This document shows, piece by piece, positions 18,414 through 30,665 of a DNA stretch of 64,000 nucleotides. Origin of the DNA: Flavobacteriales bacterium (GTDB lineage: Bacteria; Bacteroidota; Bacteroidia; Flavobacteriales; Flavobacteriaceae); assembly GCA_004213645.1 (NCBI GenBank), contig SGZF01000005.1, positions 1-64,000 on the forward strand. The letters run 5' to 3'. Below the pieces are notes generated by a model that did no database searches, had not been told where the DNA came from, and saw only the letters and a list, made by a program, of their open reading frames with translations. Position 1 is the first letter of the stretch; each line of letters opens with the position of its first letter. The translations under genes were made by a program, and so were the position numbers.

Positions 18414-21333
18414 TAACTTTGTTTTTAAATGAGTCAAACATTATTGGAGTTGCAATAAAAACAGAAGAATATGTTCCAACCATAACTCCTATTATTAGTG
18501 CAAACATAAATCCTCTAATTGATTCACCACCAAAAATAAAAATTGCTGTAAGTACTATTAAAGTTGTTAGCGAAGTGTTAAGAGTTCTACTTAAAGTGCT
18601 ATTAAGAGCAGTATTTACAGTTACTTCATTATCCCAGGATTTATGAATCCTGAAGAACTCTCTAATTCTATCGAAAACAACAACAGTGTCATTTAAAGAA
18701 TAACCTATTACAGTTAATAGAGCTGCAATAAAAGCTTGATTAATTTCCATATTAAATGGCATTATCTTGTATGTCAAAGAGAAAATACCTAGAACTATTA
18801 AGACATCATGAAAAACAGCAGAAACAGCCCCTAAAGAAAATTGCCATCTTTGGAATCTTATTAATATATAGAAAAAAACAATTATAAGAGAACCAAAGAT
18901 TGCCCATACAGAATTTTGTTTAATATCATCGGCAATTGTAGGACCAACTTTAATACTTGACATTATCCCAACATTCTCGCCTGACCTGAATTCTTCAAGA
19001 GATAAAGGAGTATTATATTGGTCCTTTAGATTATCAAAGAGAATATTTTTTATCTCATTGTCAACAACAAGACCCTCCTCATCAACTTTATATTTTGTAG
19101 TAATTTTTAGCTGATTAGATGCGCCAAAAGTTTTAACCTCAGCACTTCCAAAAGCATCATTTAAAGTAGATTCAATATCAGAGGACTTAACCTCCTTGTC
19201 GAATCTAACTATGTATGATCTTCCACCTAAAAAATCAACACCTTGATTTAAACCTTGAATAAATAAAGAGCTTATACTTATTAAAACTAGAGTAGCAGAA
19301 ACCAAATAAGTAGCTTTTCTTTTTCCTAAAAATTTAATCTTTAAATTACTGAATAGATCCTTTGTTGTTTTAGTTGAAAATGAAAGCTTTCCAGATTTGA
19401 ATACTTTGTTATCAATTAAGAGTCTTGTAATAAATATTGCAGTAAACAAGGAGGTTGCTATACCTATAAGCAATGTTGTAGCAAAACCTTTTATTGGACC
19501 TGTACCAAAAATATATAAAACCAAAGCTGTAAGACCTGTAGTGATATTAGCATCTAAAATTGATGATAAAGCATTATTGAAGCCATCATTTATAGATTGT
19601 TTTAATCCTTTTTCCTTCCTAAGCTCCTCTCTAACTCTTTCAAAAATAAGAACATTTGCATCTACGGAAATACCTATTGTAAGGACTATACCTGCAATAC
19701 CAGGAAGAGTTAAAACTGCACCTAAACCTGCTAGTATTCCGAAAATTAAAACAATATTCAGAATTAATGCTATATCAGCAAAAACCCCTGATGGGCCATA
19801 ATAGAATATCATCCATAACAAAACAAATACTAAAGCGATTAAGAAAGAATATACTCCACTATCAATTGCTTCCTGACCTAAGGATGGTCCAACTACTTCT
19901 GACTGGATAATAGAGGCTGAAGCTGGAAGTTTTCCTGCTCTTAAAACATTTGCTAAATCAATAGCTTCATTAAGATCAAAATCGCCTGTAATTTCTGATC
20001 TTCCACCACTTATTGCACCTCTTGTAACTCCAGGAGCTGAATAAACTATATCATCTAAAACTATTGCAATATTCGAGTTTTGTGTGTAGGCTACTCCTGT
20101 TAAATTTTCCCATACTCTTGCACCTTGAGCATTCATTTGCATTGATACAGCAGCATTACCGACAGCATCATAGCTCTGAGAAGCGTCAACTACAACACCA
20201 CCACTTAACGGAGATTGGTCCTCTCTATTTGATTTAATAGCGTAAAGACTAGTTAAACCGTCTTGATCCTCTTTACCCCACAAGAATTTTGCATACCTGT
20301 AATCTCTTGGTAAAAGCTTTCTTACTTCAGGTTTAGTCAAATATGAATTAACTAAATCTTGATCTCTTGGTAAAAACCTTGCAATTATTGGTCCACCTTG
20401 ATAACTATATGCTCTTACAAGACTAATAAGAGGATTAGATCTTTTTTGAATTGAGTCTGCAGATTGCTCAACTTCAGATAAAAGATCATCAATATCTGAT
20501 TCAGTTGATTCAGTTGATGTGTTTTCAATTTCAATAGAAGCTAGATATTGATCTGCACTAACTATAAAATTTAATAAATCATCATTTTTAAAGGTTTCCC
20601 AGAACTCTAACTGAGCAGTACTCTGTAATAAATTTTGAATCCTATCTACATCTTTAGCACCTGGTAATTCAATTAATATCCTTCCAGATGTTCCAAGTCT
20701 TTGGATATTTGGTTGAGTTACACCAAATTTATCAATACGTTTTCTTAGTACTTCAAAAGCTGAAACAATTGATTCATCAACTTTAGTTCTAATAATAGAT
20801 TTCATATCATCATCTGAAGTATCAAATGAAACATCAGAGCTTAGAGTTCTATTTCCAAAAATTTCAGGAGAAATTAATCTTGTTGGATCAGAGTTCGAAT
20901 CAAATGCATCAAAGAAGGACTCTAAATAAGTCTGGTCAGATTGCTTTTGTAATTCATCAGCATCATCAAGAGATTGATTAAATTTTTCGTTTACAGAGCT
21001 TTCTGATAGACCCTTCAATAAGTCCTTTATTGAAATTTGAAGAATTACATTAATTCCACCCTTTAGGTCTAAACCTTGATTTAATTCTTTTTGTTTAGCA
21101 TCATTGTAAGATGAATACATTAAAACGGGGAGATCTCCAATAGAATCGAGAAATCTTACCTCTTCACTCTCTCTTTTTTCAGCAAAAGAAATCTCATCTT
21201 CAGATATTTTATCAATTGCTGCATTTTTAGCTTTATTCTCAAGTGTTGAAGAGATAAAAGTAAAAGATAATTGGTAGACACTAACAATACCAAATAAAAT
21301 TGCAAAAGTTTTAATTAGAGAGTTTCCTTGCAT
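18406..21333 (-). CDS. secDF: Fused protein translocase subunit SecDF
   Basis: GLDLKGGINVILQ; SecD and SecF domains in one frame; GISVDANVLIFERVREE, GYSLNDTVVVFDRIRE. Confidence 0.96.
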   Translation of the reverse strand: MQGNSLIKTFAILFGIVSVYQLSFTFISSTLENKAKNAAIDKISEDEISFAEKRESEEVRFLDSIGDLPVLMYSSYNDAKQKELNQGLDLKGGINVILQISIKDLLKGLSESSVNEKFNQSLDDADELQKQSDQTYLESFFDAFDSNSDPTRLISPEIFGNRTLSSDVSFDTSDDDMKSIIRTKVDESIVSAFEVLRKRIDKFGVTQPNIQRLGTSGRILIELPGAKDVDRIQNLLQSTAQLEFWETFKNDDLLNFIVSADQYLASIEIENTSTESTESDIDDLLSEVEQSADSIQKRSNPLISLVRAYSYQGGPIIARFLPRDQDLVNSYLTKPEVRKLLPRDYRYAKFLWGKEDQDGLTSLYAIKSNREDQSPLSGGVVVDASQSYDAVGNAAVSMQMNAQGARVWENLTGVAYTQNSNIAIVLDDIVYSAPGVTRGAISGGRSEITGDFDLNEAIDLANVLRAGKLPASASIIQSEVVGPSLGQEAIDSGVYSFLIALVFVLLWMIFYYGPSGVFADIALILNIVLIFGILAGLGAVLTLPGIAGIVLTIGISVDANVLIFERVREELRKEKGLKQSINDGFNNALSSILDANITTGLTALVLYIFGTGPIKGFATTLLIGIATSLFTAIFITRLLIDNKVFKSGKLSFSTKTTKDLFSNLKIKFLGKRKATYLVSATLVLISISSLFIQGLNQGVDFLGGRSYIVRFDKEVKSSDIESTLNDAFGSAEVKTFGASNQLKITTKYKVDEEGLVVDNEIKNILFDNLKDQYNTPLSLEEFRSGENVGIMSSIKVGPTIADDIKQNSVWAIFGSLIIVFFYILIRFQRWQFSLGAVSAVFHDVLIVLGIFSLTYKIMPFNMEINQAFIAALLTVIGYSLNDTVVVFDRIREFFRIHKSWDNEVTVNTALNSTLSRTLNTSLTTLIVLTAIFIFGGESIRGFMFALIIGVMVGTYSSVFIATPIMFDSFKNKVTN

Positions 21334-21389
21334 GATATTTTTTTAACGGTAGCAAATATAGCATTTGAATATTGAACAGACAACTTTAT

Positions 21390-22322
21390 CTATATTAAAC
21401 CATTAAGAGCTGAATTCGTTTGTTTTACAGCCTTTACACTATTCTTAAACATTTCTAACTCCTTTTTATTTAAATCTAAATTTACAACACCTTCAAAACC
21501 ATTATTACCAATAATTGCTGGGACTCCTATACATATATCATTACTATCATATTCGCCATCTAAATAAACTGAACAAGGCAATATCTCTTTAGTATCGTTT
21601 ACAATTGCATCAACCAAGTATGAAACTGATGCGCCTGGAGCATACCAAGCAGATGTTCCTAAAAGCTTAGTTAAAGTAGCTCCACCAACCATTGTATCTG
21701 AGGCAATTTTTAATAATTCCTCTTTTGACAGAATATCTGATAAAAGCTCATTTTTATATTTTGCAAGAGAAGTTAATGGGATCATTGTAGTATCACCATG
21801 ACCTCCAATAACCATTGCATCAATATCATGTTGATTATAATTTGTTAATCTTGAAATATAAGTCTTAAAACGTGAACTATCAAGGATACCACCCATTCCT
21901 ATTATTTGATTCTTAGGAATATCAAAAGATTTGTTTACTAAGTAAGTCATCGTATCCATAGGATTAGAAACGACAATAATAACAGCATTTGGAGAATATT
22001 TTAGAAGGTTTTCAGAAACTGATTTAACAATACCAGCATTTATACCTATTAATTCTTCTCTTGTCATCCCAGGTTTTCTTGGAATACCTGAAGTTATAAT
22101 AACAACACTACTGTTAGCGGTCTTAGAATAGTCATTAGTAACTCCTAATACTTTGGAACTAAAACCAAGAGTACTCATGGTCTGAGTGAGATCAAGTGCC
22201 TTTCCTTCAGCGAAACCTTCTTTAATATCGAGAAGAACAATCTCTTCAACTATTTCTTTTATTAGAATATATTCTGCACAAGATGAACCTACGTTACCTG
22301 CACCTACAATAGTTACTTTCAT
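21390..22322 (-). CDS. mdh: Malate dehydrogenase
   Basis: TIVGAGNVGSSCAEY, SGIPRKPGMTREEL, VIGGHGDTTMIPL. Confidence 0.95.
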   Translation of the reverse strand: MKVTIVGAGNVGSSCAEYILIKEIVEEIVLLDIKEGFAEGKALDLTQTMSTLGFSSKVLGVTNDYSKTANSSVVIITSGIPRKPGMTREELIGINAGIVKSVSENLLKYSPNAVIIVVSNPMDTMTYLVNKSFDIPKNQIIGMGGILDSSRFKTYISRLTNYNQHDIDAMVIGGHGDTTMIPLTSLAKYKNELLSDILSKEELLKIASDTMVGGATLTKLLGTSAWYAPGASVSYLVDAIVNDTKEILPCSVYLDGEYDSNDICIGVPAIIGNNGFEGVVNLDLNKKELEMFKNSVKAVKQTNSALNGLI

Positions 22323-22324
22323 AA

Positions 22325-24274
<1,950 letters not shown>

Positions 24275-24365
24275 TTAAGTATAAATATGTTGTAATAAAT
24301 ATACTAAAAATCGTAGGGTTAAATGTGCTGAAACAGTCAGTATTTAAAGTAAACTTATCAACATA

Positions 24366-26033
24366 TTATTCATAAGATTCATTATGAATATTTGATATGG
24401 ATCTACCGCTTGGATCATTCATATTTTTGAAAGTTTCATCCCATTCTAAAGCAGCTGGAGTACTACATGCAACAGATGGTACAGATGGAACAGATTTAGC
24501 AGCTGTATCACTTGGGAAATGATCATTAAATATTGATCTGTAATAATATTCTTCTTTATTTCGAGGGGTGTTAACTGGAAAAATTTTTGATGCATTTTTA
24601 AGGTCTGAATCACTGACTTCGCCATTAACTAATTCTTTTAAACTATCAATCCATGAATAACCCACACCATCTGAAAATTGTTCTTTTTGTCTCCAAAGAA
24701 CACTCTCTGGAAGATAGTCTTTAAAGGCTTCTCTTAAAACCCATTTTTCAATTCTCCCATTTTTAATCATCTTGTCTTCTGGGTTTATACCCATTGCAAC
24801 ATCGATAAATTCTTTATCTAAAAATGGGACTCTTCCTTCTATTCCCCATGCAGCAAGCGATTTATTTGCTCTTAAGCAATCATATTGATGAAGTTTGTCT
24901 AATTTCCTAACTGTTTCATCATGAAACTCTTTTGAGTTAGGTGCTTTGTGAAAGTATAGGTATCCACCAAAGAGTTCATCAGCTCCTTCTCCAGATAGGA
25001 CCATCTTAATTCCTAAAGATTTAATAGCTCTAGCCATCAAGTACATTGGAGTTGAAGCTCTTACAGTGGTAATATCATAAGTCTCAAGATGATAGATAAC
25101 ATCTCTAATTGCATCAACACCTTCTTGAATAGTAAAATTAATTTCATGATGAATAGTTCCAATATGATCAGCTACAATTTTTGCAGCTTTCAGATCAGGA
25201 GCATCCTTCAAACCAACTGAAAATGAGTGCAATTGAGGCCACCATGCATCTTGGTTATCATTAGATTCAATCCTTTTTGATGCAAACTTTTTAGCTAATG
25301 CAGAGGTTATTGATGAATCTAAGCCACCAGACAATAAAACTCCATATGGAACATCACTCATAAGTTGTCTTTTAACAGCTGAGGATAATGAATCATGTAT
25401 TGCCTTTATTGAGGTTTTTGCATTTTTAACAGCGTCATAAGAAGTCCATTCAGGGTTGTACCATTTATTTAATAATCTTGAATCACTTTCAAAAAAATGA
25501 CCAGGAGGAAAAAGTTCTATTTTTGAGCAAACACCTTCAAGAGATTTAAGTTCGGAAGAGACATAAAAAACATCATTTTGATCCCACCCCATGTATAAAG
25601 GAATAATACCCATATGATCTCTAGCGATTATATATTTATTTGTAGAGGAGTCATAAAGAGCAAAAGCAAAAATTCCATTTAAATCATTTAGAAAATCAAT
25701 ACCTTTTTTTTCATAAAGAGCTAGTATAACCTCACAATCTGATTTTGTTTTATAGTTATATTCAGGTACTTGAGAATCTCTAAGTGATATATGGTTGTAT
25801 ATTTCACCATTTACTGCAATTACTTTTTTACCATCATCAGAAATAATAGGCTGCTTTCCAGATGTAGGGTCAACAATTGCTAATCTTTCATGAGCTAGGA
25901 TTGCATTTTCTGATGAGTATATACCACTCCAGTCTGGACCTCTGTGTCTTAGCTTTTGAGACATCTTAAGTACATTAGATCTAATCTCGTTTTTATCACC
26001 TTTTATGTCAAAGGCACAAACAATTCCACACAT
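24366..26033 (-). CDS. asnB: Asparagine synthetase B (glutamine-hydrolysing)
   Basis: N-terminal MCGIVCAFD; LSGGLDSSI; LSGEGADELFGGY. Confidence 0.95.
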   Translation of the reverse strand: MCGIVCAFDIKGDKNEIRSNVLKMSQKLRHRGPDWSGIYSSENAILAHERLAIVDPTSGKQPIISDDGKKVIAVNGEIYNHISLRDSQVPEYNYKTKSDCEVILALYEKKGIDFLNDLNGIFAFALYDSSTNKYIIARDHMGIIPLYMGWDQNDVFYVSSELKSLEGVCSKIELFPPGHFFESDSRLLNKWYNPEWTSYDAVKNAKTSIKAIHDSLSSAVKRQLMSDVPYGVLLSGGLDSSITSALAKKFASKRIESNDNQDAWWPQLHSFSVGLKDAPDLKAAKIVADHIGTIHHEINFTIQEGVDAIRDVIYHLETYDITTVRASTPMYLMARAIKSLGIKMVLSGEGADELFGGYLYFHKAPNSKEFHDETVRKLDKLHQYDCLRANKSLAAWGIEGRVPFLDKEFIDVAMGINPEDKMIKNGRIEKWVLREAFKDYLPESVLWRQKEQFSDGVGYSWIDSLKELVNGEVSDSDLKNASKIFPVNTPRNKEEYYYRSIFNDHFPSDTAAKSVPSVPSVACSTPAALEWDETFKNMNDPSGRSISNIHNESYE

Positions 26034-26038
26034 ATTGA

Positions 26039-27664
26039 TTAATTATATCTTCTGTTAAATACTAACTCGCCATTTACAAAAGTTGCGACTACATTAGTTT
26101 GAGGTATTCTTAACTCTGCAGATCTAATTATATCATTGTCCAAAATAATAAAATCAGCATCTTTACCGATTTCGATACTTCCTTTTTCGTTTTCTTCAAA
26201 ATTTGCAAAAGCACCATGAATTGTCATTGCTAAAATAGCATCTCCCCTAGAAATACTATTATCCATCTGAAAGCCATCATCAGGATAACCATCTATATCT
26301 TTTCTAACCACTGCTGAATAAAATGTCATAATTGGGTTTATGTCTTCAACAGGAAAATCAGTTCCAAAGGCAATTACTGAGGACTGATCTAAAAGCTTTT
26401 TATATGCGTATGCATTCTGAGCCCTATTCTTTCCAATTCTATCATACAGCCAATACATATCACTTGTAGCATGAGTTGGTTGAACAGATGGAATTATTTT
26501 TTGATTGAATAATTCAATATCATCTTCAGTTATTACTTGAGCATGTTCTATTCTCCATCTAGGGTCTCTATAATTAAACAATGCATCACCATAAGCTTCC
26601 AAAACAATTCTATTAGCATTATCTCCGATTGCATGAGTATTCATTTGAAATGGAGTTCCAGATAATTTAAATGCTAAACTTTTGATTGAATCAATTGGAG
26701 TTCTAATTATCCCAAAGTATCCCTTTTTATCTGAATATTCATCAATCATACTTGCACCTCTTGAGCCTAAAGCTCCGTCTGCATAAACTTTAACAGATCT
26801 CACATTTAGTCTTTCAGTTTTATATGGGCCTTTTTCTATAAAGTAATTCACATCTTTATAGTTGTTCTCTATCATTGCATAGATTTTTATTTTTAAAATA
26901 CCAGCCTTTTGAAGACTATCAATTAATTCAATTTGATCTCTTGAAATACCAGCCTCTGAAATAGTAGTTAATCCATTTTCAAATGCAATATCTTGTGCAG
27001 ACAATAAAGCTTTGATTGATTCATCTTTTGTTGGATCAGGAATTACATTATCTACTAACCTCATCGCGTTATCTATGAGAACTCCTGTTAATTTTCCATT
27101 TACTTTAATAAATTCTCCACCGTCAATCTCAGAATTTTCATCAATTCCTGCTACAGATAAAGCATAATCATTAACCAGGTATGCATGACCATCAATTCTT
27201 CTTAAAATAACCGCTTTATCTGGAAACTCTTTATTTAACAACTCATTGGTAGGGAAAGATTTAACAGCCCAATCATTTTGATCCCATCCTCTTCCAATAA
27301 TAAACTTCTTGTCTTTTAGTTTATCATAATCAATAACTCTATTAATGATGTCTCTTAAGCTTGTTGTATTATTTAAATTTACTTGATCAGTAAAAAAACC
27401 AAGATTATAAAAATGAGCATGAGAATCAATAAAACCAGGAAAAACTGGAAGACCTTCGGCGTTTACAATATTAGATGAGGAGTATTTTGTTGTGACTGAG
27501 TCGTCACCAATATATATAAACTTACCATCTTTAACTGCAAAAGAAGTAGCTTTTGTATTACTAACATCAGATGTGTAAATTTCTGCATTGTAAACAATGA
27601 GATCTACATTTTCAGAACAAGATGTTAATGTTAGGACAAAAAGAAATATAATTTTTTTACTCAT
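26039..27664 (-). CDS. Amidohydrolase lipoprotein (YtcJ-like)
   Basis: Lipobox LTSCS; PGFIDSHAHF; GSIEIGKDADFIILD; start moved to MSKKIIFLF. Confidence 0.85.
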   Translation of the reverse strand: MSKKIIFLFVLTLTSCSENVDLIVYNAEIYTSDVSNTKATSFAVKDGKFIYIGDDSVTTKYSSSNIVNAEGLPVFPGFIDSHAHFYNLGFFTDQVNLNNTTSLRDIINRVIDYDKLKDKKFIIGRGWDQNDWAVKSFPTNELLNKEFPDKAVILRRIDGHAYLVNDYALSVAGIDENSEIDGGEFIKVNGKLTGVLIDNAMRLVDNVIPDPTKDESIKALLSAQDIAFENGLTTISEAGISRDQIELIDSLQKAGILKIKIYAMIENNYKDVNYFIEKGPYKTERLNVRSVKVYADGALGSRGASMIDEYSDKKGYFGIIRTPIDSIKSLAFKLSGTPFQMNTHAIGDNANRIVLEAYGDALFNYRDPRWRIEHAQVITEDDIELFNQKIIPSVQPTHATSDMYWLYDRIGKNRAQNAYAYKKLLDQSSVIAFGTDFPVEDINPIMTFYSAVVRKDIDGYPDDGFQMDNSISRGDAILAMTIHGAFANFEENEKGSIEIGKDADFIILDNDIIRSAELRIPQTNVVATFVNGELVFNRRYN

Positions 27665-27773
27665 AAAAATAAAATACAAATTAAATCAAATGATACATAT
27701 CAAACAAAAAAAAACTAAATAATATTTAACAATTTAATATTACAATTATTTATTAATTTGGCATTGATAAAAT

Positions 27774-28448
27774 ATGTTAGTTGTTGAAATAAAAAATACA
27801 TCAATTTCAATTAATTCAATTAATGTTCTGACAGATATTAATTTTGAATTAAAAAAAGGTGATATGAAGTTTTTAATAGGTAAAACTGGAAGTGGGAAAA
27901 CAACCTTTATTAACTCTATTTTTGGAAACCTTACTCCTTCTAAATCTGATTTATTTAACGTTTTAGATTTCAATATAAATAATATTACTAATAATGACAT
28001 ACCCTTTTTGAGAAGAAAAATTGGATTTGTATTTCAAGACTTTAAACTCCTTAATGATAGAAGCATATATGAAAATTTAAAGTTTGTGCTTGAAGCTACT
28101 GGATGGACAAATTTAGACGAAATTAACAATCAAATTGATAAAGTACTTAAACTTGTGGGTTTTAATAATCCACTTGATAAATTTCCTGATGAATTATCAG
28201 GAGGTGAACAACAAAGAGTTGCAATTGCGAGATCAATGTTAAATGAGCCTGAACTTATAATCGCTGATGAACCAACAGGTAATTTAGATCCTGAAACTAG
28301 TTCTGAAATAATATCTTTATTCAAAAAACTTAATTCAATGGGAACATCAATGATAATTGCTACGCACGATTATAATTTAATTCTAAAATTAGAAGGTCAG
28401 GTATATAAATGTGAAGATGGTAGTATATTTGAAGTAAAACGAAAATAA
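27774..28448 (+). CDS. ftsE: Cell-division-type ABC ATP-binding protein (FtsE-like)
   Basis: GKTGSGKTTFIN, LSGGEQQRVAIARSM, IADEPTGNLDPETS; no FtsX adjacent. Confidence 0.8.
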   Translation: MLVVEIKNTSISINSINVLTDINFELKKGDMKFLIGKTGSGKTTFINSIFGNLTPSKSDLFNVLDFNINNITNNDIPFLRRKIGFVFQDFKLLNDRSIYENLKFVLEATGWTNLDEINNQIDKVLKLVGFNNPLDKFPDELSGGEQQRVAIARSMLNEPELIIADEPTGNLDPETSSEIISLFKKLNSMGTSMIIATHDYNLILKLEGQVYKCEDGSIFEVKRK

Positions 28449-28455
28449 TTTTAAT

Positions 28456-29256
28456 ATGTTTTTAAACAATATACCAAAAGATAAGTTTTTGCTGATTGCA
28501 GGACCATGTGCTATTGAAGGAGAAAAAATAGCTTTTGAAATTGCAGAAAAACTGGTTTCGATTACTTCAAAACTATCAATACCAATTGTCTTTAAAGGTA
28601 GTTACAAAAAGGCCAATCGAACTAGAATTGATAGCTTTACCGGAATTGGTGATAAAAAAGCATTGAAAATCTTAAAGGGTATTAACTCAAGATTTAGTAT
28701 CCCCGTTATAACAGACATTCACAGTAGTATTGAAGCAGATATTGCTGCTGAATATGTTGATATTATTCAAATACCTGCATTTCTTTCAAGACAAACAGAA
28801 CTACTTGTATGTGCATCAAAAACTGGAAAAATAATAAATATTAAAAAAGGTCAATTTATGAGTCCCGATAGTATGAAATTTGCTGTAGATAAAGTTATTC
28901 AATCAGGTAACAAAAATGTGATTTTAACTGAAAGAGGAACTCAATTTGGATACAATGATTTAATCGTAGATTATAGAGGTATCTCTGAATTAAAAAAAAT
29001 AGCTCCTACAATATTGGATGTGACTCATTCAGTTCAAAGGCCTAATCAAATTTCAGGAGTTACGGGTGGTAATCCAGAGTATATCGAATCTCTTGCTAGA
29101 GCAGGTATTGTTAATAATATTGATGGTATATTTATTGAGACTCATGTTGATCCATCTAATGCTAAAAGTGATGGAGCAAATATGCTTGATATTAGAAATC
29201 TCAAAAATCTTTTATCAAATCTTCTTGAGCTTAGGAAAGCCTCATCTAAATTATAA
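28456..29256 (+). CDS. kdsA: 3-deoxy-8-phosphooctulonate synthase
   Basis: AGPCAIEG, FKGSYKKANRTRIDSFTGIG, DVTHSVQRP. Confidence 0.95.
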   Translation: MFLNNIPKDKFLLIAGPCAIEGEKIAFEIAEKLVSITSKLSIPIVFKGSYKKANRTRIDSFTGIGDKKALKILKGINSRFSIPVITDIHSSIEADIAAEYVDIIQIPAFLSRQTELLVCASKTGKIINIKKGQFMSPDSMKFAVDKVIQSGNKNVILTERGTQFGYNDLIVDYRGISELKKIAPTILDVTHSVQRPNQISGVTGGNPEYIESLARAGIVNNIDGIFIETHVDPSNAKSDGANMLDIRNLKNLLSNLLELRKASSKL

Positions 29257-29268
29257 GCTTAATTATCA

Positions 29269-29276
29269 TATCTTTG
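29269..29276 (+). promoter_or_regulatory. -7 element TATCTTTG for tmRNA
   Basis: TAnnTTTG about 26 nt before the mature tmRNA 5' end. Confidence 0.45.
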
Positions 29277-29301
29277 CAAAACTTTTGTACTTTGAAATTT
29301 T

Positions 29302-29697
29302 GGGGTCGACAGGTATTGACAGCATGACTAATTTTTTTATTAGCAAGTCGAGTTTTGAAAATACACTCGTAAAACTAATTTTCAGCTTTTAAATGGCGAA
29401 AACAACTACGCTCTAGCTGCATAATTGACTGAACTATAGTAAGTCATTGCGAATCTCAACTAGGTTGAGAAGCTGGATGTCTCATAAAAACTCTGATTAA
29501 CAGTTTTTATATAAGAGATACCATTAAGTTAATCTAGAGTTTTGCAATCACTGGGCATAACTCAAAAATAAAAGTGATAAGGAAAATATTTTGGTTGTTA
29601 TCTACCAAGTGTTTTTTCGAAAAATTAAAGATAAATAAGCTTGTAGAATGTAATCTAATTACTTGTTTGGACGCGGGTTCGAATCCCGCCGACTCCA
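29302..29697 (+). ncRNA. ssrA: Transfer-messenger RNA; tag reading frame GGCGAAAACAACTACGCTCTAGCTGCATAA = GENNYALAA* (29395-29424)
   Basis: GGGGTCGACAGG 5' end, TTCGAATCCCGCCGACTCCA 3' end pairing with it, internal tag ORF. Confidence 0.96.
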
Positions 29698-29843
29698 CAT
29701 TTTTTTTTAAATAATTCGTGATTATTTGGTCAAATTTTTGATAATACAATCACATTATTCAAAAAATTCACTTATTTCCTTAAAAAAAAACGGTAAATGT
29801 TAAATAATTATTGATTTCAATTTTTAAAATTCATTTTCTTTTT

Positions 29844-29851
29844 TAAATTTG
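29844..29851 (+). promoter_or_regulatory. -7 element TAAATTTG upstream of the paralog pair
   Basis: TAnnTTTG 29 nt before ATG. Confidence 0.4.
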
Positions 29852-29879
29852 GCACTTCTAACAAACCAATTTAATTAAA

Positions 29880-30632
29880 ATGAAAAACTTATTATTATTA
29901 TTAACCCTTTTTCTATTCTTATCTGTTAATTCTCAAATTGTTGTAATGACAGCTGTTGATTTAAACGAAGGAGAAGAAGAGGACTACATTAAACTTGAGA
30001 GTTTTTATTCTGAAATTCATAAAGAAGCAATAGCTCAAGGACTAAGAACTGGTCAATCTGTTTGGAAGAGAACTCCAAAAGATACTGATGAAGATTCTGC
30101 TGCTGAATATTTTATTTTCGATATTCACAGTTCTCTAGAACAGCTCCAAGCTGGTATTAACTATGAAGAACTTGCACAAAAGGTTTACAAAGGTAAAATG
30201 TCAAGAAGGGCTATCCAAAGAATGCTGAATTCAACTCAGCCATGGAAAGAGAGGAGAAGCTACACTATTCAGGTTGTCGATGCTACTATCACAGCAGGAG
30301 GTAGTGTTAAGCCTGGAGATAAGGCTTCAATTAATCTTATGAATAAAAAAACAGATGACTTTGAAAACTATGAAACTCAAGTTTGGAAACCCGTTGCTGA
30401 AAAAAATATATTATCTGGGAATTTAAGACAATGGGTACTAGCTGAATTGATAAATAAAACCGATAATGCCTATGATGGTTGGACTCACTTTGCATGGAAT
30501 CTTAGAGGTGATAATTCTGTGGAAGGATACTCTCCAAGTGGTTTCAAATGGGATAAACTCTGGGAAGGAATCGAGTCCTCAAGAGATATGGCCGATGGAA
30601 CTGAATTGACTTGTGTAATGGTCGTTCAATAA
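29880..30632 (+). CDS. Secreted protein of unknown function, paralog 1
   Basis: Signal peptide; clear similarity to the next ORF. Confidence 0.75.
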   Translation: MKNLLLLLTLFLFLSVNSQIVVMTAVDLNEGEEEDYIKLESFYSEIHKEAIAQGLRTGQSVWKRTPKDTDEDSAAEYFIFDIHSSLEQLQAGINYEELAQKVYKGKMSRRAIQRMLNSTQPWKERRSYTIQVVDATITAGGSVKPGDKASINLMNKKTDDFENYETQVWKPVAEKNILSGNLRQWVLAELINKTDNAYDGWTHFAWNLRGDNSVEGYSPSGFKWDKLWEGIESSRDMADGTELTCVMVVQ

Positions 30633-30665
30633 TTTAAATTTTAACAAACTAAAACTAAAACTATT

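Noticed and set aside
18419-19801. + strand ORFs inside secDF
   Set aside because: Shadow ORFs antisense to secDF
20500-20520. GATTCAGTT repeat in secD
   Set aside because: Short in-frame STEST low-complexity segment, no regulatory meaning evident
29066-29392. + strand 108-aa ORF
   Set aside because: Out of frame with kdsA and runs into the tmRNA
29534-29749. - strand ORF (MYYQKFDQ…VESAGFEPASKQV…) as a gene
   Set aside because: Lies antisense to the tmRNA 3' end; its apparent conservation is explained by the RNA gene
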